From: Ardenticatenaceae bacterium
GTDB lineage: Bacteria > Chloroflexota > Anaerolineae > Promineifilales > Promineifilaceae
Direction of reading: 5' to 3'
Length of the DNA stretch: 39,227 bases
Assembly (NCBI GenBank): GCA_020634395.1
Contig: JACKBU010000035.1
Span: 1 to 39,227, forward strand
Positions 1 through 8,390 of this stretch are shown here, in pieces. The translations under genes and the position numbers were made by a program. The notes beneath the pieces are model-generated. The model had not been told where the DNA came from, ran no database searches, and saw only the letters and a program-made list of their open reading frames with translations. How positions within the stretch are numbered: position 1 is the stretch's first letter; each line of letters begins with the position of its first letter.

Positions 1-1
1 G

Positions 2-337
2 TTTGAGGTGGCCGGCGGGAGTATCAGAATCCACGAACGGCCGTTACAGCGCAAAATCATGGAGCTCATCGGCTTCTCCTTCGAGGAAGCGATGGACCAG
101 TTCGGCCACATGCTGGAAGCCTTTGAGTACGGCGCGCCGCCCCACGGCGGCATCGCCCCCGGCATCGACCGGCTGGTGGCCCTGATGGCCGGCGAACCCA
201 ACATCCGCGAAGTCATGGCCTTCCCCAAAACCGCCCAGGCCACCGACCTCATGTCCGACACCCCTTCGGAGGTAGCCCAGAAGCAGCTAGACGAACTGCA
301 AATTGCTGTGGCGCCGCGCGACAAGCAGAAAAGCTAG
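2..337 (+). CDS. aspS: Aspartyl-tRNA synthetase, C-terminal end (5' part outside window)
   Basis: Charges tRNA-Asp (or tRNA-Asx) with aspartate in the cytoplasm. The reading frame is open from base 2, so only about 111 C-terminal residues are present. The stretch EVAGGSIRIHE followed by GGIAPGIDRLVALMAG is the class II motif 3 region typical of bacterial AspRS, and the tail MAFPKTAQATDLMSDTPS is the usual AspRS C-terminus. The TAG stop at 335-337 lies inside a short repeat array of AGCTAG type, and a strong intrinsic terminator follows. Whether the enzyme is discriminating cannot be judged from this fragment. Confidence 0.95.
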   Translation, partial: FEVAGGSIRIHERPLQRKIMELIGFSFEEAMDQFGHMLEAFEYGAPPHGGIAPGIDRLVALMAGEPNIREVMAFPKTAQATDLMSDTPSEVAQKQLDELQIAVAPRDKQKS

Positions 338-358
338 AGCGAGAGCTAGAGATAGAGC
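332..358 (+). repeat. AGCTAG-type short-period array at the aspS stop
   Basis: Period-6 units of AGCTAG/AGCGAG type begin three bases before the aspS TAG stop and include it. The first 21 bases match the left arm of the S23 element at 23708-23728 at 19 positions, although the two places lie 23 kb apart. No complementary arm or S23 gene is seen here. Confidence 0.6.
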
Positions 359-394
359 AAAGGCCCGGCAGAGTGTGTTTGCCGGGCCTTTTTT
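359..394 (+). terminator. Intrinsic terminator after aspS
   Basis: A perfect 12-bp stem (359-370 with 380-391, AAAGGCCCGGCA and its complement) with a 9-base loop is followed by a T run to 394. The complementary A run makes it usable on the minus strand too, serving the convergent MFS gene. Confidence 0.9.
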
Positions 395-410
395 GATGGA
401 GACCCGGCAT

Positions 411-458
411 TAGAGAATAGAGACTGGAGACTTTCCATCCTCCAGTCTGCACCCTCTA
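411..458. repeat. GGAGATT/AGAGACT-type palindromic array at the MFS stop
   Basis: AGACTGGAG at 421-429 is perfectly complementary to CTCCAGTCT at 440-448. The TAG stop of the minus-strand MFS gene (456-458) borders the array. The same heptamer family recurs at 26430-26487 and 35528-35586. Confidence 0.6.
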
Positions 459-1994
459 CTCGTCCGGCTTCAAGACCAGCGCGATGAGCCAGGCCAGGGC
501 GACCAGCAGCACAGAGATGAGAAACGTCTCGGCCAAAACGGCGACGGTGACGTGGGTCAGGCCATCGACGATGGCTTGCTGGTAGGCCGGGTCCGTGAGG
601 GGCAGATCGGGCAGGGTGATCTGGGTGCGCAGGACGTCGAAGCGGCGCAAGCCCCAGGCCGTCAGGCCGGACAGGCCCACGCTCATCCCCATCAGGCGCA
701 TGACGATAACCAGACTGGAAGCGATGCCGCGCTGGTCGTCGGGGGCGGCGTTGATCACGGCCGTGCCCACGGGCGCAATCACCAGCCCAAAACCTATTCC
801 CAGCACCACCAACTGCCAGGCCATCTGCGCGTACGGGGTGTGGTCGCCAACGGCCGTGGCCTGCCAGCGGCCCATCCAATAAAAAGCCAGCGCGCACAAC
901 CACAACCCCACCAGTGTGACCAGCCGGTAGCGCCAGCGCTCCGTCAGGCGGCCGCCCACAAAGGAGAAAATCGCCATCGCCAGCGTCGTGCCGCTAAGCA
1001 GCCCGCCGCTGATCAGGGCCGCTTCCTCCACATCCACCGCCAGCACATTGACGATCAGCGGCACGTTGACCATAGCGATGATCAGCACGCTGCCTACCAG
1101 GAAGTTGATCGACACGGCCGGGCTGAAGTTGCGGCGGCGGAAGAGGGCAAGAGGGATGAGCGGGGGAGGAGATGTGGGGGTGTGGAGGTGAGCGGGTGTG
1201 GCGGTGAGGCGGGTTTCAATCCACAAAAAGAGGGCGAAGGCGCAGGCCGCGGCCAGGAAGTAAGGCCAGGCAGGGGCGGGCGGATTGGCATTCAGGTTGG
1301 CAAAACTGCCGGCGCTTTGCACGTCGCCGCTGTTAAGCAGGGCGATATTCAGGGCCAGCAGCGCGGCGGAGAGGGTGATGGTACCCCCCCAATCCAGACG
1401 TTCCCGGCGGGCCGGACGAGGCAGATCGGCCAGCGCCCACCAGGCCGCGGCGATGCCGATGAGCGCCAGCGGAATGTTCAGGTAGAACTGCCAGCGCCAG
1501 CTCAAAAAACGGATAAGCAGCGCGCCGTAGAGCGGTCCCCATACCCAGCCGGCGGTGTCGATGGCCCCCAGCGCGCCCAGCGCCGAGGCCCGTTTTTCGC
1601 GCGGGTAGACGTCGCCCAGCACGGCCATGCCCACCGGAACCATGGCGCCGCCGCCCACGGCCGTTAACACCCGTCCCGCCAGAAAACTGTTAAAACTGCC
1701 CGCCAGCGGAATCCAGATCGACCCGGCCAGGAACAGGACCAGCGCCCCCACGTACACCGCCCGTCGCCCAATCAAATCGCTCAGCCGCCCCACAAAGGGC
1801 ATGACGACGACGTAGGCGATGAGGTAGACGTTGACGATCCAGGCCGCCTGATCCAGCCCGTCGGGCAGCGGAATGCCCAGGTCGAAGACGATCTGGCGCA
1901 GCATGGTGGAAACCACCGTCAGGTCGTCGGCAGCGACAAAGACGCCAAAAGCGATGACGGCAAGAATGGCGGCGGGGGAAGGTTTGCGGGGCAT
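456..1994 (-). CDS. MFS drug/proton antiporter, DHA2 (EmrB/QacA-like)
   Basis: Inner-membrane exporter of the major facilitator superfamily, 512 residues, a length that fits the 14-helix DHA2 branch. The first helix carries AADDLTVVSTMLRQI, matching the D-x-T-V-V signature of that branch. The loop after helix 2 carries GRLSDLIGRRAVY, the classic MFS motif A. The substrate cannot be read from sequence. An in-frame proline/threonine-rich stretch, ATPAHLHTPTSPPPL, in a loop past mid-protein is coded by low-complexity DNA (1141-1213) and looks like an inserted array in a tolerant loop. It lies downstream of the small Nfu-N gene on the same strand, with a palindromic array between them, so the two may share a transcript. 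Confidence 0.85.
   Translation of the reverse strand: MPRKPSPAAILAVIAFGVFVAADDLTVVSTMLRQIVFDLGIPLPDGLDQAAWIVNVYLIAYVVVMPFVGRLSDLIGRRAVYVGALVLFLAGSIWIPLAGSFNSFLAGRVLTAVGGGAMVPVGMAVLGDVYPREKRASALGALGAIDTAGWVWGPLYGALLIRFLSWRWQFYLNIPLALIGIAAAWWALADLPRPARRERLDWGGTITLSAALLALNIALLNSGDVQSAGSFANLNANPPAPAWPYFLAAACAFALFLWIETRLTATPAHLHTPTSPPPLIPLALFRRRNFSPAVSINFLVGSVLIIAMVNVPLIVNVLAVDVEEAALISGGLLSGTTLAMAIFSFVGGRLTERWRYRLVTLVGLWLCALAFYWMGRWQATAVGDHTPYAQMAWQLVVLGIGFGLVIAPVGTAVINAAPDDQRGIASSLVIVMRLMGMSVGLSGLTAWGLRRFDVLRTQITLPDLPLTDPAYQQAIVDGLTHVTVAVLAETFLISVLLVALAWLIALVLKPDE
1141..1213. repeat. Low-complexity GGGTG/GGAG-rich stretch inside the MFS gene
   Basis: Irregular short repeats, purine-rich on the plus strand, encode a Pro/Thr/His-rich loop between conserved membrane segments. 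The base composition differs clearly from flanking codons. It is compatible with an in-frame insertion of a short-period array. Confidence 0.5.
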
Positions 1995-2000
1995 GGGAGA

Positions 2001-2086
2001 GGTGGTCAGGTAGTCAGGTGGTCGGGTGGTCGGGTGGTAGTGTGGCTTGACTACCAGACTACAGGACTACCAGACTAACCGACTAC
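2001..2086. repeat. GTAGTCNN-type palindromic array without an ORF
   Basis: Octamer-like units (GGTAGTCA, GGTCGGGT and similar) on the left face complementary GACTACCA/GACTACAG units on the right, giving an imperfect hairpin with G-T pairs. It fills the gap between the Nfu-N gene and the MFS gene and supplies the Nfu-N TAG stop (2083-2085). The same unit family flanks the S23 gene at 22335 and forms the palindrome at 25103-25170. Confidence 0.7.
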
Positions 2087-2361
2087 AAAAAGAAATCCTT
2101 CAACACGGCCGACAGATCGGCGACGAGGTGGTGCCAGGGTGTGTCTGGCTCGCGGATAAGGGTGAGGGAACGGCCGTTTATCGTCAAACGCGCAATACCT
2201 TCAATCATCGATAGAGCCTGGGCCAGCGGCGAGCCTTCCTCCATTTCTGCCAGCGACTCATACGTTTCAACAGAGCCATCGGTGAGAGAGAGATTGGTGG
2301 TCACAAAAAGGGAACGGCCGTCATCCCCAAATTCAGTTTCAATTTCAATGTACTCGGACAT
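2083..2361 (-). CDS. Stand-alone Nfu N-terminal domain-like protein
   Basis: A 92-residue protein. The segment GSPLAQALSMIEGIARLTI followed by a hydrophobic strand, a W at about 76 and a C-terminal helix (ADLSAVLKDFFL) has the pattern of the N-terminal domain of Nfu-type iron-sulfur scaffolds. There, a SPLA-x-x-L-F-x-I-x-G-V motif precedes strand and helix. The CxxC cluster-binding domain of true Nfu proteins is absent, and the protein has no cysteine at all. A role in Fe-S delivery is therefore uncertain. It is transcribed away from the sensor kinase from a shared intergenic region, and its stop lies in a repeat array. Confidence 0.6.
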   Translation of the reverse strand: MSEYIEIETEFGDDGRSLFVTTNLSLTDGSVETYESLAEMEEGSPLAQALSMIEGIARLTINGRSLTLIREPDTPWHHLVADLSAVLKDFFL

Positions 2362-2404
2362 AATCTTCTTGTACCTATGCTGTTCCGATTAGACTGATGG
2401 GCAA

Positions 2405-2434
2405 ATTATAACACCCGTTGTCTGAGACCGTCAG
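2405..2434 (-). promoter_or_regulatory. Candidate promoter for the Nfu-N gene
   Basis: On the minus strand a perfect TATAAT (2405-2410) lies about 45 bases upstream of the start. The -35 match is weak (CTGACG at 2429-2434, 18-base spacer). It lies back to back with the sensor kinase promoter. Confidence 0.45.
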
Positions 2435-2456
2435 ATTTTGACGGCCGTTACCCCAA

Positions 2457-2485
2457 TTGCGAGGCAAAATTGGGCATGTTATAAT
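2457..2485 (+). promoter_or_regulatory. Sigma70-type promoter of the sensor kinase gene
   Basis: TTGCGA (2457-2462), a 17-base spacer and TATAAT (2480-2485) match the housekeeping consensus well. The predicted leader is about 95 nt before the ATG at 2586. Confidence 0.6.
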
Positions 2486-2585
2486 CTGAGCATTATTGTA
2501 AAGTTGACGGCAGGTTGTAGTCTGCACCCCTGATAAAGAAATAGCGATGCTGAGCGAGAAGTAACGCGGCCGAAAAAGGTACAGG

Positions 2586-5500
2586 ATGCCACTAGAGTTA
2601 TGGGGAGCGGCAGGCACGACGGGCTTGTCGTGGCCTGACCACCCACTCGAATACCTTCTGCTGCTCTTATATGCCGGATTGTTGGCATATATCGTTTACG
2701 CCTACCGGGCGCACGTTTCCGAGTTCAACTCGCGCGAATGGGGCTTATTTGCCGGCCTATCGGTGATCGGCCTGCTGACCAGCCAGTTATTTCCGATTCC
2801 CCTTTCTTTTGAAAACCAGTTGGCCCCTGTGGCCGTGGCACAGAACCCCATGACGGTGCTGGCTCCGTTTACGGCCGTTCCCCTCCTCCTGGCCGCCGCC
2901 TCCCTCAATCCGTTGGCCGCGCTGGGCGTAGGCCTGGTAACCGGCCTGGGCACGGCGCTGGGCCAGACCCACCAGGTTTACGCGATTTTTCATGGCGGGT
3001 TTACGGCCGTGTTGGCCTACTTCCTCCTCCGCCAGAATTATCAAGGTCGATTGTTCCGCTGGCTGCGGCTGCCGGTTGTAGCCGGGCCTTTGAGCATGGC
3101 GGCTCTGGCCATCCCCATCGGCTTGGCGACGTTTGTAGAGGCGGTGGGCGTTGTGAGCACGCTGACGGCCGTTGACCTGGCCATTTCCACCGCCACCGCC
3201 AATCTGCTGCCCCTGCTGCTAGAAGGCGTGCTGGGCGGTGTCATCGTCATGTTGATTTTGTTGGGCGTGCCGCAGTTGGCGCCGCCGCCCCGGCCGCTCC
3301 GCCCCACCCCCTGGCAGCGCAGCCTGCGCAACCGGCTTTTGACCAACTTTGTTTTGTTTGTCGGGCTGGTGCTCATCCTGATGGTGTTTGTGGTCTACAA
3401 CGTAGCGGTCAACGTTTCAACGCGGCTGGTGGTTAACCAGATGGCCCACGATGCCCAAACCGTCTCCAGCCAGATCCCCGACTTCCGCGCCAATCTGCAA
3501 AATTTGCTGGCCCTTTATAACGACGATGCCCAACTGCTGGTAGATGATTCGGCCGAATCGGAAAAGGTGCTGCAGCAGTTATTCCGCGTCAATCCGTTTT
3601 ACCGGCGCATTCTGCTGGTAAACGCAGACCAGACCATTAGCGCTTTTTACCCGGAAGACGTAGACCAGGTGACATTGTCAGATCGCGAAAAGGTGGCCGT
3701 GGCGGCCGCCCTGCAAGGCAATCAGGCCGAAACAACGACCGCACCTTCGCCCAACGACGAGTATGTTTTGAGCTTTGTGGTGCCGGTGCTGTCGCCGACG
3801 GGCGAGCCGGGGGCGGCGCTGGTGGGTCGGGTGCCATCGCTGTCGCTGAACGACTTGATCATTGGGTTGAAGGGCACGGTGGGGCGCGGCGCCGGTTTTA
3901 TTCTGGATGAGAATGAGCAGGTTGTGGCCCACGCCGACCCTAACCAACTGCTGCGCACCTGGCGGCTGCCGGATGAAATCGGCCGTGAAATTGTGACGAG
4001 CGAGACGGCGCCGGGCGTGGCCTACCAGGGCCGAGAAGGGCAGACGAATGCGCGCGAACTGGTTTATTTTATTCGCGGCGAAACCCATCCCTGGACGGTG
4101 GTCGTGACGGCGCCGTATGAATCGGTGCTGAATCTGGCGGTGGGTATCGGCGTGCCCCTGGCTCTGGCGATGGTGGTGATCACGGCCGTTTTCTACATCA
4201 TCTTCGCCCTCATGGGCCGCGACATTACCCAACCCATCACCGAACTGGTCAACGCCTCCGAGACGTTGGCCGCGGGCGGCAACTGGCGTCCGGAAATCAT
4301 CGAGCAGCGCGACGACGAGATTGGGCAGCTTACCAAAGCCTTTGCCCACATGCAGCGCTCCATCAAGCAGCGCCTCAATGAGCTTTCCCTGCTGCTGGGC
4401 GTCAGCCACGACGTTTCGGCCAGCATCGACATTACACAGGGGATGCCGGCCATTTTGCGCGGCGCGGTGCGCGGCTCCGGCGCCGCCGGGGCGCGGGCGG
4501 TGATCACCAGCCCCAGCGGCGGCCACCCAGTCACCTTTGGTGAAGGGGCCGCGGTGGAGGATATGGCCGTTTTAGACCGGCCGATCCGTAAAGCCTTGCG
4601 GCGCGCCTCGGAGCTGCTGCTGGAAACGCCACAGGAGATCCGCACGACGCTGCAGTTAGACGAAAAGGCCGACCTGCCGGTGGCGGCGCTGCTGGCGCTG
4701 CCGCTGTATGCCAAAGAACGCTTTCAGGGCGTGTTGTGGCTGGGCTACCGTTCGCCCCACGCCTTTGATTCGACGGAGCGCAGTTTGCTGAAGACGCTGG
4801 CCGGGCAGGCGGCGGTGCTGGTGGATAACGCCCGCCTGTATGCCACGGCGGAAAGCGGCCGCCGGCGGCTCTCGGCGGTGCTGGAAAGCACTTCGGATGC
4901 GGTTATTGTGACGGACCGGACGCAGCGGATTTTGTTGGTGAACCGGGCGACGGAGCAGCTTTTCCAGTTGAAGGCCAGCGAGGTAAACGGCCGTCCCGTG
5001 GCCGATGTGATCCCGGTGCAGTCTCTGGTCGACGCCCTGACCAACCAGTTCGATCAGCAGCCCAGCCGCGAAATCCCGCTGGAAGACGGCCGTGTCTTTT
5101 ACACCAGTACCTCCACCATCATCGGCAACGACGGCCAGGTGATGGGGCGGGTGGCCGTCCTCCACGACATCAGCCATCTCAAAGAAATCGACGCCATGAA
5201 GTCCGATTTTGTCAGCACTGTCTCCCACGATTTGCGCAGCCCGCTCACCTTCATGCGCGGCTACGCCACCATGCTGCCCATGGTGGGCGAACTGAACGAC
5301 AAACAGCAGGATTACGTGGATAAGATCATGGGCGGCATCGACCAGATGGCCAAGCTGGTGAACGATTTACTCGACCTGGGGCGGATTGAGTCAGGCGTTA
5401 AGCTGCGCAACCAAACCATCGAGGTGGAGCCGCTGCTGGCCGACCTGGCGACCGAGTACTGGCAGCACGCCCATCTGAACGGCATCAAGCTGGAAGTGGG

Positions 5501-5885
5501 CGTGGAGCCAAAAGAGCTGGTGCTGGTCGCCGACAAGCCGCTGCTGCGGCAGGCGCTGACCAATCTCCTGACCAACGCCATCAAATACGCACCGGACAGC
5601 GGCGACATGAAGTTGTGCGCCGAGCGGGTGAACAACGAAGTGGTTTTCAGCGTGGCCGATCATGGTCCCGGCATTCCAGAGCAGGACCAGATGCGCCTGT
5701 TTGAGCGCTTTTACCGGGTGAAAGAACGGGGTACGGAAAAAGTGAAAGGGTCCGGTTTGGGGCTGGCAATTGTTAAATCGATTGCCGAACGGCACGGCGG
5801 CCGGGCCTGGTGCCAGAGTAAGCGGGGGCAGGGCAGCACATTCTACATTGCCATTCCCATCAATTTAAACGGTTACGAAGAATAA
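2586..5885 (+). CDS. Multidomain membrane sensor histidine kinase
   Basis: A 1099-residue sensor kinase. Order: a polytopic membrane module (about residues 18-230), a helix near 253-277, a periplasmic sensor region (about 278-520) with Cache-like features, another helix (about 523-547), HAMP (about 548-600), GAF (about 615-755), PAS (about 768-870), HisKA and HATPase. The phospho-acceptor is His881 in VSTVSHDLRSPL. The N box is NLLTNAIKYAP (near 995), the G1 box DHGPGIP (from 1025) and the G2 box GSGLGLAIVKS (near 1055), so the catalytic core is complete. No response regulator gene adjoins it, so its partner is unknown. The start follows an AAAGG sequence, and a promoter is visible 100 bases upstream. 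Confidence 0.9.
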   Translation: MPLELWGAAGTTGLSWPDHPLEYLLLLLYAGLLAYIVYAYRAHVSEFNSREWGLFAGLSVIGLLTSQLFPIPLSFENQLAPVAVAQNPMTVLAPFTAVPLLLAAASLNPLAALGVGLVTGLGTALGQTHQVYAIFHGGFTAVLAYFLLRQNYQGRLFRWLRLPVVAGPLSMAALAIPIGLATFVEAVGVVSTLTAVDLAISTATANLLPLLLEGVLGGVIVMLILLGVPQLAPPPRPLRPTPWQRSLRNRLLTNFVLFVGLVLILMVFVVYNVAVNVSTRLVVNQMAHDAQTVSSQIPDFRANLQNLLALYNDDAQLLVDDSAESEKVLQQLFRVNPFYRRILLVNADQTISAFYPEDVDQVTLSDREKVAVAAALQGNQAETTTAPSPNDEYVLSFVVPVLSPTGEPGAALVGRVPSLSLNDLIIGLKGTVGRGAGFILDENEQVVAHADPNQLLRTWRLPDEIGREIVTSETAPGVAYQGREGQTNARELVYFIRGETHPWTVVVTAPYESVLNLAVGIGVPLALAMVVITAVFYIIFALMGRDITQPITELVNASETLAAGGNWRPEIIEQRDDEIGQLTKAFAHMQRSIKQRLNELSLLLGVSHDVSASIDITQGMPAILRGAVRGSGAAGARAVITSPSGGHPVTFGEGAAVEDMAVLDRPIRKALRRASELLLETPQEIRTTLQLDEKADLPVAALLALPLYAKERFQGVLWLGYRSPHAFDSTERSLLKTLAGQAAVLVDNARLYATAESGRRRLSAVLESTSDAVIVTDRTQRILLVNRATEQLFQLKASEVNGRPVADVIPVQSLVDALTNQFDQQPSREIPLEDGRVFYTSTSTIIGNDGQVMGRVAVLHDISHLKEIDAMKSDFVSTVSHDLRSPLTFMRGYATMLPMVGELNDKQQDYVDKIMGGIDQMAKLVNDLLDLGRIESGVKLRNQTIEVEPLLADLATEYWQHAHLNGIKLEVGVEPKELVLVADKPLLRQALTNLLTNAIKYAPDSGDMKLCAERVNNEVVFSVADHGPGIPEQDQMRLFERFYRVKERGTEKVKGSGLGLAIVKSIAERHGGRAWCQSKRGQGSTFYIAIPINLNGYEE

Positions 5886-5914
5886 TCCAGACTAGCGGCA
5901 CGGCATTTTCGCGC

Positions 5915-5955
5915 TGATGAACGGTGTTTCCACGTTGATGAACGGTGTTTCCACG
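5915..5955. repeat. Two tandem copies of a 20-base unit
   Basis: TGATGAACGGTGTTTCCACG occurs at 5915-5934 and again, identical, at 5936-5955, giving a 21-base period. It sits in the gap between the convergent kinase and rluD genes. No function is evident. Confidence 0.8.
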
Positions 5956-5970
5956 CGGGATGGGGTGGTT

Positions 5971-6930
5971 TTAGCCGATGGGGGTTAGTGAATCGATGAT
6001 GATTTGCAGTTCGGGGGGCAGCTCGGCGGCGATGGTGAGTTCGGCATTGTCAGACGGCCGTCTAAACGTCAGTTCGGCGGCGTGCAGGAAGTGACGGCGC
6101 AGGTCGGCGAAGGATTTTTTGCGACGGCCGTAAATGTGGTCGCACACAATCGGGTAGCCCACGTAGGCCAGGTGCACACGAATCTGGTGCGTGCGGCCCG
6201 TCAGCGGGGCGCAGGCCACCAGCGTAAAATTGTCATAGCGGGTGACGGTTTCATAGCGCGTGCGGGCGCGGCGCGACATGGCCGAGACGTTGGGTGGGAT
6301 GACGGCCATCTTCTTACGGTTGTTGGGATCGCGGCCAATGGGCGCATCGATCAGCGCCGCTGGCGGCTGGATCTGTCCTTCCACCAGCGCCAGGTATCTT
6401 TTGCCGATGGTGCGCTTCTTAAACTGGTCCTGCATAAACCAGAGGGCGCGGTCGTTGCGGGCGATGATGAGCAGGCCGGAGGTGTGTTTATCCAGCCGGT
6501 GGACAATGCCCGGCCGCCGCTCGCCGCCAATGCCTTCTAGATCGGGATAGTGGTAAAGGATGGCGTTGACCAGTGTGCCCTGCTCGTTGGGCTGCGAGGG
6601 ATGGGTGACCATGCCCGCCGGTTTGTTGACGACCAGAATGTCTTCGTCTTCGTAGCGGACGTCCAGGGGGATGTCTTCGGCTACCAGGCCGGTTTCTACC
6701 ACGGGCGGGATGACGGCCGTAATCCGTTCGCCGCCGTTCAGGCGCAGGCTGGCTTTGGTGGTGATACGGCCGTTGAGGGTGACCCGTTTTTCCTGGATGA
6801 GCCGCTGCCACTGCATGCGCGAATAGTCGGGAACGGCCGTGGCCAGGGCGTGGTCCAGCCGGTCGCCGCGCGCGTTGTCCAGCGTCACCTCAATAATTTG
6901 TTCAGAGTGGGAATCGAGGCTCGTCGTCAT
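5971..6930 (-). CDS. rluD: RluA/RluD-family 23S rRNA pseudouridine synthase
   Basis: Converts uridines in large-subunit rRNA to pseudouridine. The 319-residue length is normal for RluD. An N-terminal S4 RNA-binding domain (about residues 17-75; MQWQRLIQEKRVTLNGR) is followed by the catalytic domain with GRPGIVHRLDKHTSGLLIIA, in which the Asp of HRLDK is the catalytic residue, and later GRTHQIRVHLAYVGYPIVCD. The exact target uridines cannot be told from sequence, so the RluD name is by family. It follows lspA with a 7-base gap, a common bacterial pairing suggesting one transcript. Confidence 0.9.
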   Translation of the reverse strand: MTTSLDSHSEQIIEVTLDNARGDRLDHALATAVPDYSRMQWQRLIQEKRVTLNGRITTKASLRLNGGERITAVIPPVVETGLVAEDIPLDVRYEDEDILVVNKPAGMVTHPSQPNEQGTLVNAILYHYPDLEGIGGERRPGIVHRLDKHTSGLLIIARNDRALWFMQDQFKKRTIGKRYLALVEGQIQPPAALIDAPIGRDPNNRKKMAVIPPNVSAMSRRARTRYETVTRYDNFTLVACAPLTGRTHQIRVHLAYVGYPIVCDHIYGRRKKSFADLRRHFLHAAELTFRRPSDNAELTIAAELPPELQIIIDSLTPIG

Positions 6931-6937
6931 GGGAGGT

Positions 6938-7498
6938 TTATTCGTCGTCAGATGGGGTGCGGGATTCCGCCCGCGATTCTACCCACATCAACCAGGCCAG
7001 GGCCAGAGCGCCAACGACAACGGCCGTGTCGGCCACGTTAAAAATTGGCCAGGGACCAAAATCAAGAAAGTCGGTCACGTGCCCCAGCCGCACCCTGTCG
7101 ATCAGGTTGCCCAAGGCGCCGCCCAGCAGCAGCCCCAGCACAATGCGCAGGCCGATGTTGCCGGCCGGCAGCGTGTAGTTGTACAAGAGAATGAGCACCG
7201 TCACCACACAGGCTACGATGGCAAAGAGCACGCTGCCCCCGGCAAACAGGCCAAAGGCAATGCCCGTGTTGCCCGTGTGGGTGATCTGGAAAACAGGCGC
7301 CAGCCAGGGAATGGGCGCCCAACTGGTGTTGTAGGGAATGTTAGCCTCGATCAGATATTTGCTGCCCTGATCGAGCAGGATGACCAGCGCGGCGACCAGC
7401 AGCGGTAAAAAGCGTTGTGCCCAGGTGGCCTTGCGCTCGCCGTGCTCGGCTGTCTGGGCGGCCGGGCCGGATGAGGTGGTCTGTTTGAGTTCTGTCAT
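6938..7498 (-). CDS. lspA: Lipoprotein signal peptidase (signal peptidase II)
   Basis: Inner-membrane aspartyl protease that removes signal peptides from diacylglyceryl-modified prolipoproteins. The 186 residues contain four hydrophobic segments. Visible motifs are LDQGSKYLIE near the first helix, NTGIAFGL, GALGNLIDRVRLGHVTDFLDF with one catalytic Asp, and FNVADTAVVVG with the other. I chose the ATG at 7498 because the family begins shortly before the first helix; the frame stays open upstream to 7714 but that part has no family character. The window also encodes a lipoprotein substrate candidate (19064). Confidence 0.92.
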   Translation of the reverse strand: MTELKQTTSSGPAAQTAEHGERKATWAQRFLPLLVAALVILLDQGSKYLIEANIPYNTSWAPIPWLAPVFQITHTGNTGIAFGLFAGGSVLFAIVACVVTVLILLYNYTLPAGNIGLRIVLGLLLGGALGNLIDRVRLGHVTDFLDFGPWPIFNVADTAVVVGALALAWLMWVESRAESRTPSDDE

Positions 7499-7596
7499 GA
7501 TGCGATAGATACCCTTTGTTGCGGATAATGCGGAGCGCATTGTACCAGTTTTGTCTGGGCGGCGGTAACGGGCGACGGCCGTTTCACATTCTTTGC

Positions 7597-8271
7597 TCAC
7601 CCGTCGCTTGCTTGGCGGGCGAGCAGCACCGTGACGCGACTGCGCGGCCGCTCCACGCGCACAAATTGCACGGTAAATCCGGCATCCTGAAAGCGCGGTA
7701 GATACTGCTGCCAAATGGCCGTTTCCTGCTCGTCATCCACCTCTCCGGCCGTGTAGCGCTGCCCGGTAACGGCAAACAGCCACTCGATGAGACGCTGGAG
7801 CAGCCCGCGCCCCCTCAGCCGCCCTTCTGGCACAACGACCAGACGGCCGTCGGGGCGCAGCACGCGGGCTACGGCCGTCAGCGCCGCCGGATCGATGATG
7901 TATTCGGTGGGGAAGGTGGCCAGGACGGTATCGAAAACGGCCGTGCCAAATGGCAAATCCTGCACCTTGCCCCGCACCAGCGGCACGGTGCGCTGTGTGC
8001 GCCGCTGCGCCCGCCGCCCCATAAACGGCGACAGGTCCAGTCCCACCGCTTGAAAGCGCGCGTTTTGCAGCGCCAGCAGCATGTGGCCGGGGCCGTGACC
8101 AATCTCCAATACGTCGCGGCCGGCCACAAATGGCAGCGCCGCCTGCTGCCACTCCCGCCACTCGCCCAGCGATACCAGCCAGCTTACCACGTCATAGGTC
8201 CAGGCCAGTTCGTTGTACAACAGCCGGAACCCAAATCGCAGCAGTTTTTGCCAGAAGTGTTTGAGACTCAT
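7597..8271 (-). CDS. Class I SAM-dependent methyltransferase
   Basis: A 224-residue methyltransferase of the UbiE/Methyltransf_11 kind. VLEIGHGPGHMLLAL (about residues 52-66) is the SAM-binding motif I, GLDLSPFM is motif II, and VARVLRPDGRLVVVPEGR is the motif before strand 5. The N-terminal amphipathic part (FWQKLLRFGFRLLYNELAWTYD) is typical of lipid or small-molecule methyltransferases of this group. The substrate is unknown. The start at ATG 8271 is preferred over in-frame codons further up, because the Rossmann domain then starts at normal distance. It is divergent from the gene at 8391. Confidence 0.82.
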   Translation of the reverse strand: MSLKHFWQKLLRFGFRLLYNELAWTYDVVSWLVSLGEWREWQQAALPFVAGRDVLEIGHGPGHMLLALQNARFQAVGLDLSPFMGRRAQRRTQRTVPLVRGKVQDLPFGTAVFDTVLATFPTEYIIDPAALTAVARVLRPDGRLVVVPEGRLRGRGLLQRLIEWLFAVTGQRYTAGEVDDEQETAIWQQYLPRFQDAGFTVQFVRVERPRSRVTVLLARQASDG

Positions 8272-8390
8272 CACCGGCCCATTGTATACTACGCGCTGTG
8301 AATGGCGATTTTTGGTCTTTAGAATCGGGCAGGTAGCCGGTGGCACGCAGCGTGTCCGGGTGATCAGAAGGTGTAGTTTGGAGATACGTA

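Noticed and set aside
552..1667. Long plus-strand ORF (371 codons) opposite the MFS gene
   Set aside because: It is rich in Gln, Arg, His and Gly without domains, typical of the antisense frame of a GC-rich gene; the minus frame has clear MFS motifs.
3678..4526. Minus-strand ORF of 282 codons inside the sensor kinase
   Set aside because: Antisense shadow of the HAMP and sensor region; the kinase frame is continuous and domain-complete.
7499..7714. N-terminal extension of lspA up to 7714
   Set aside because: The added residues are basic and cysteine-rich without similarity to signal peptidase II, and the family starts close to ATG 7498.
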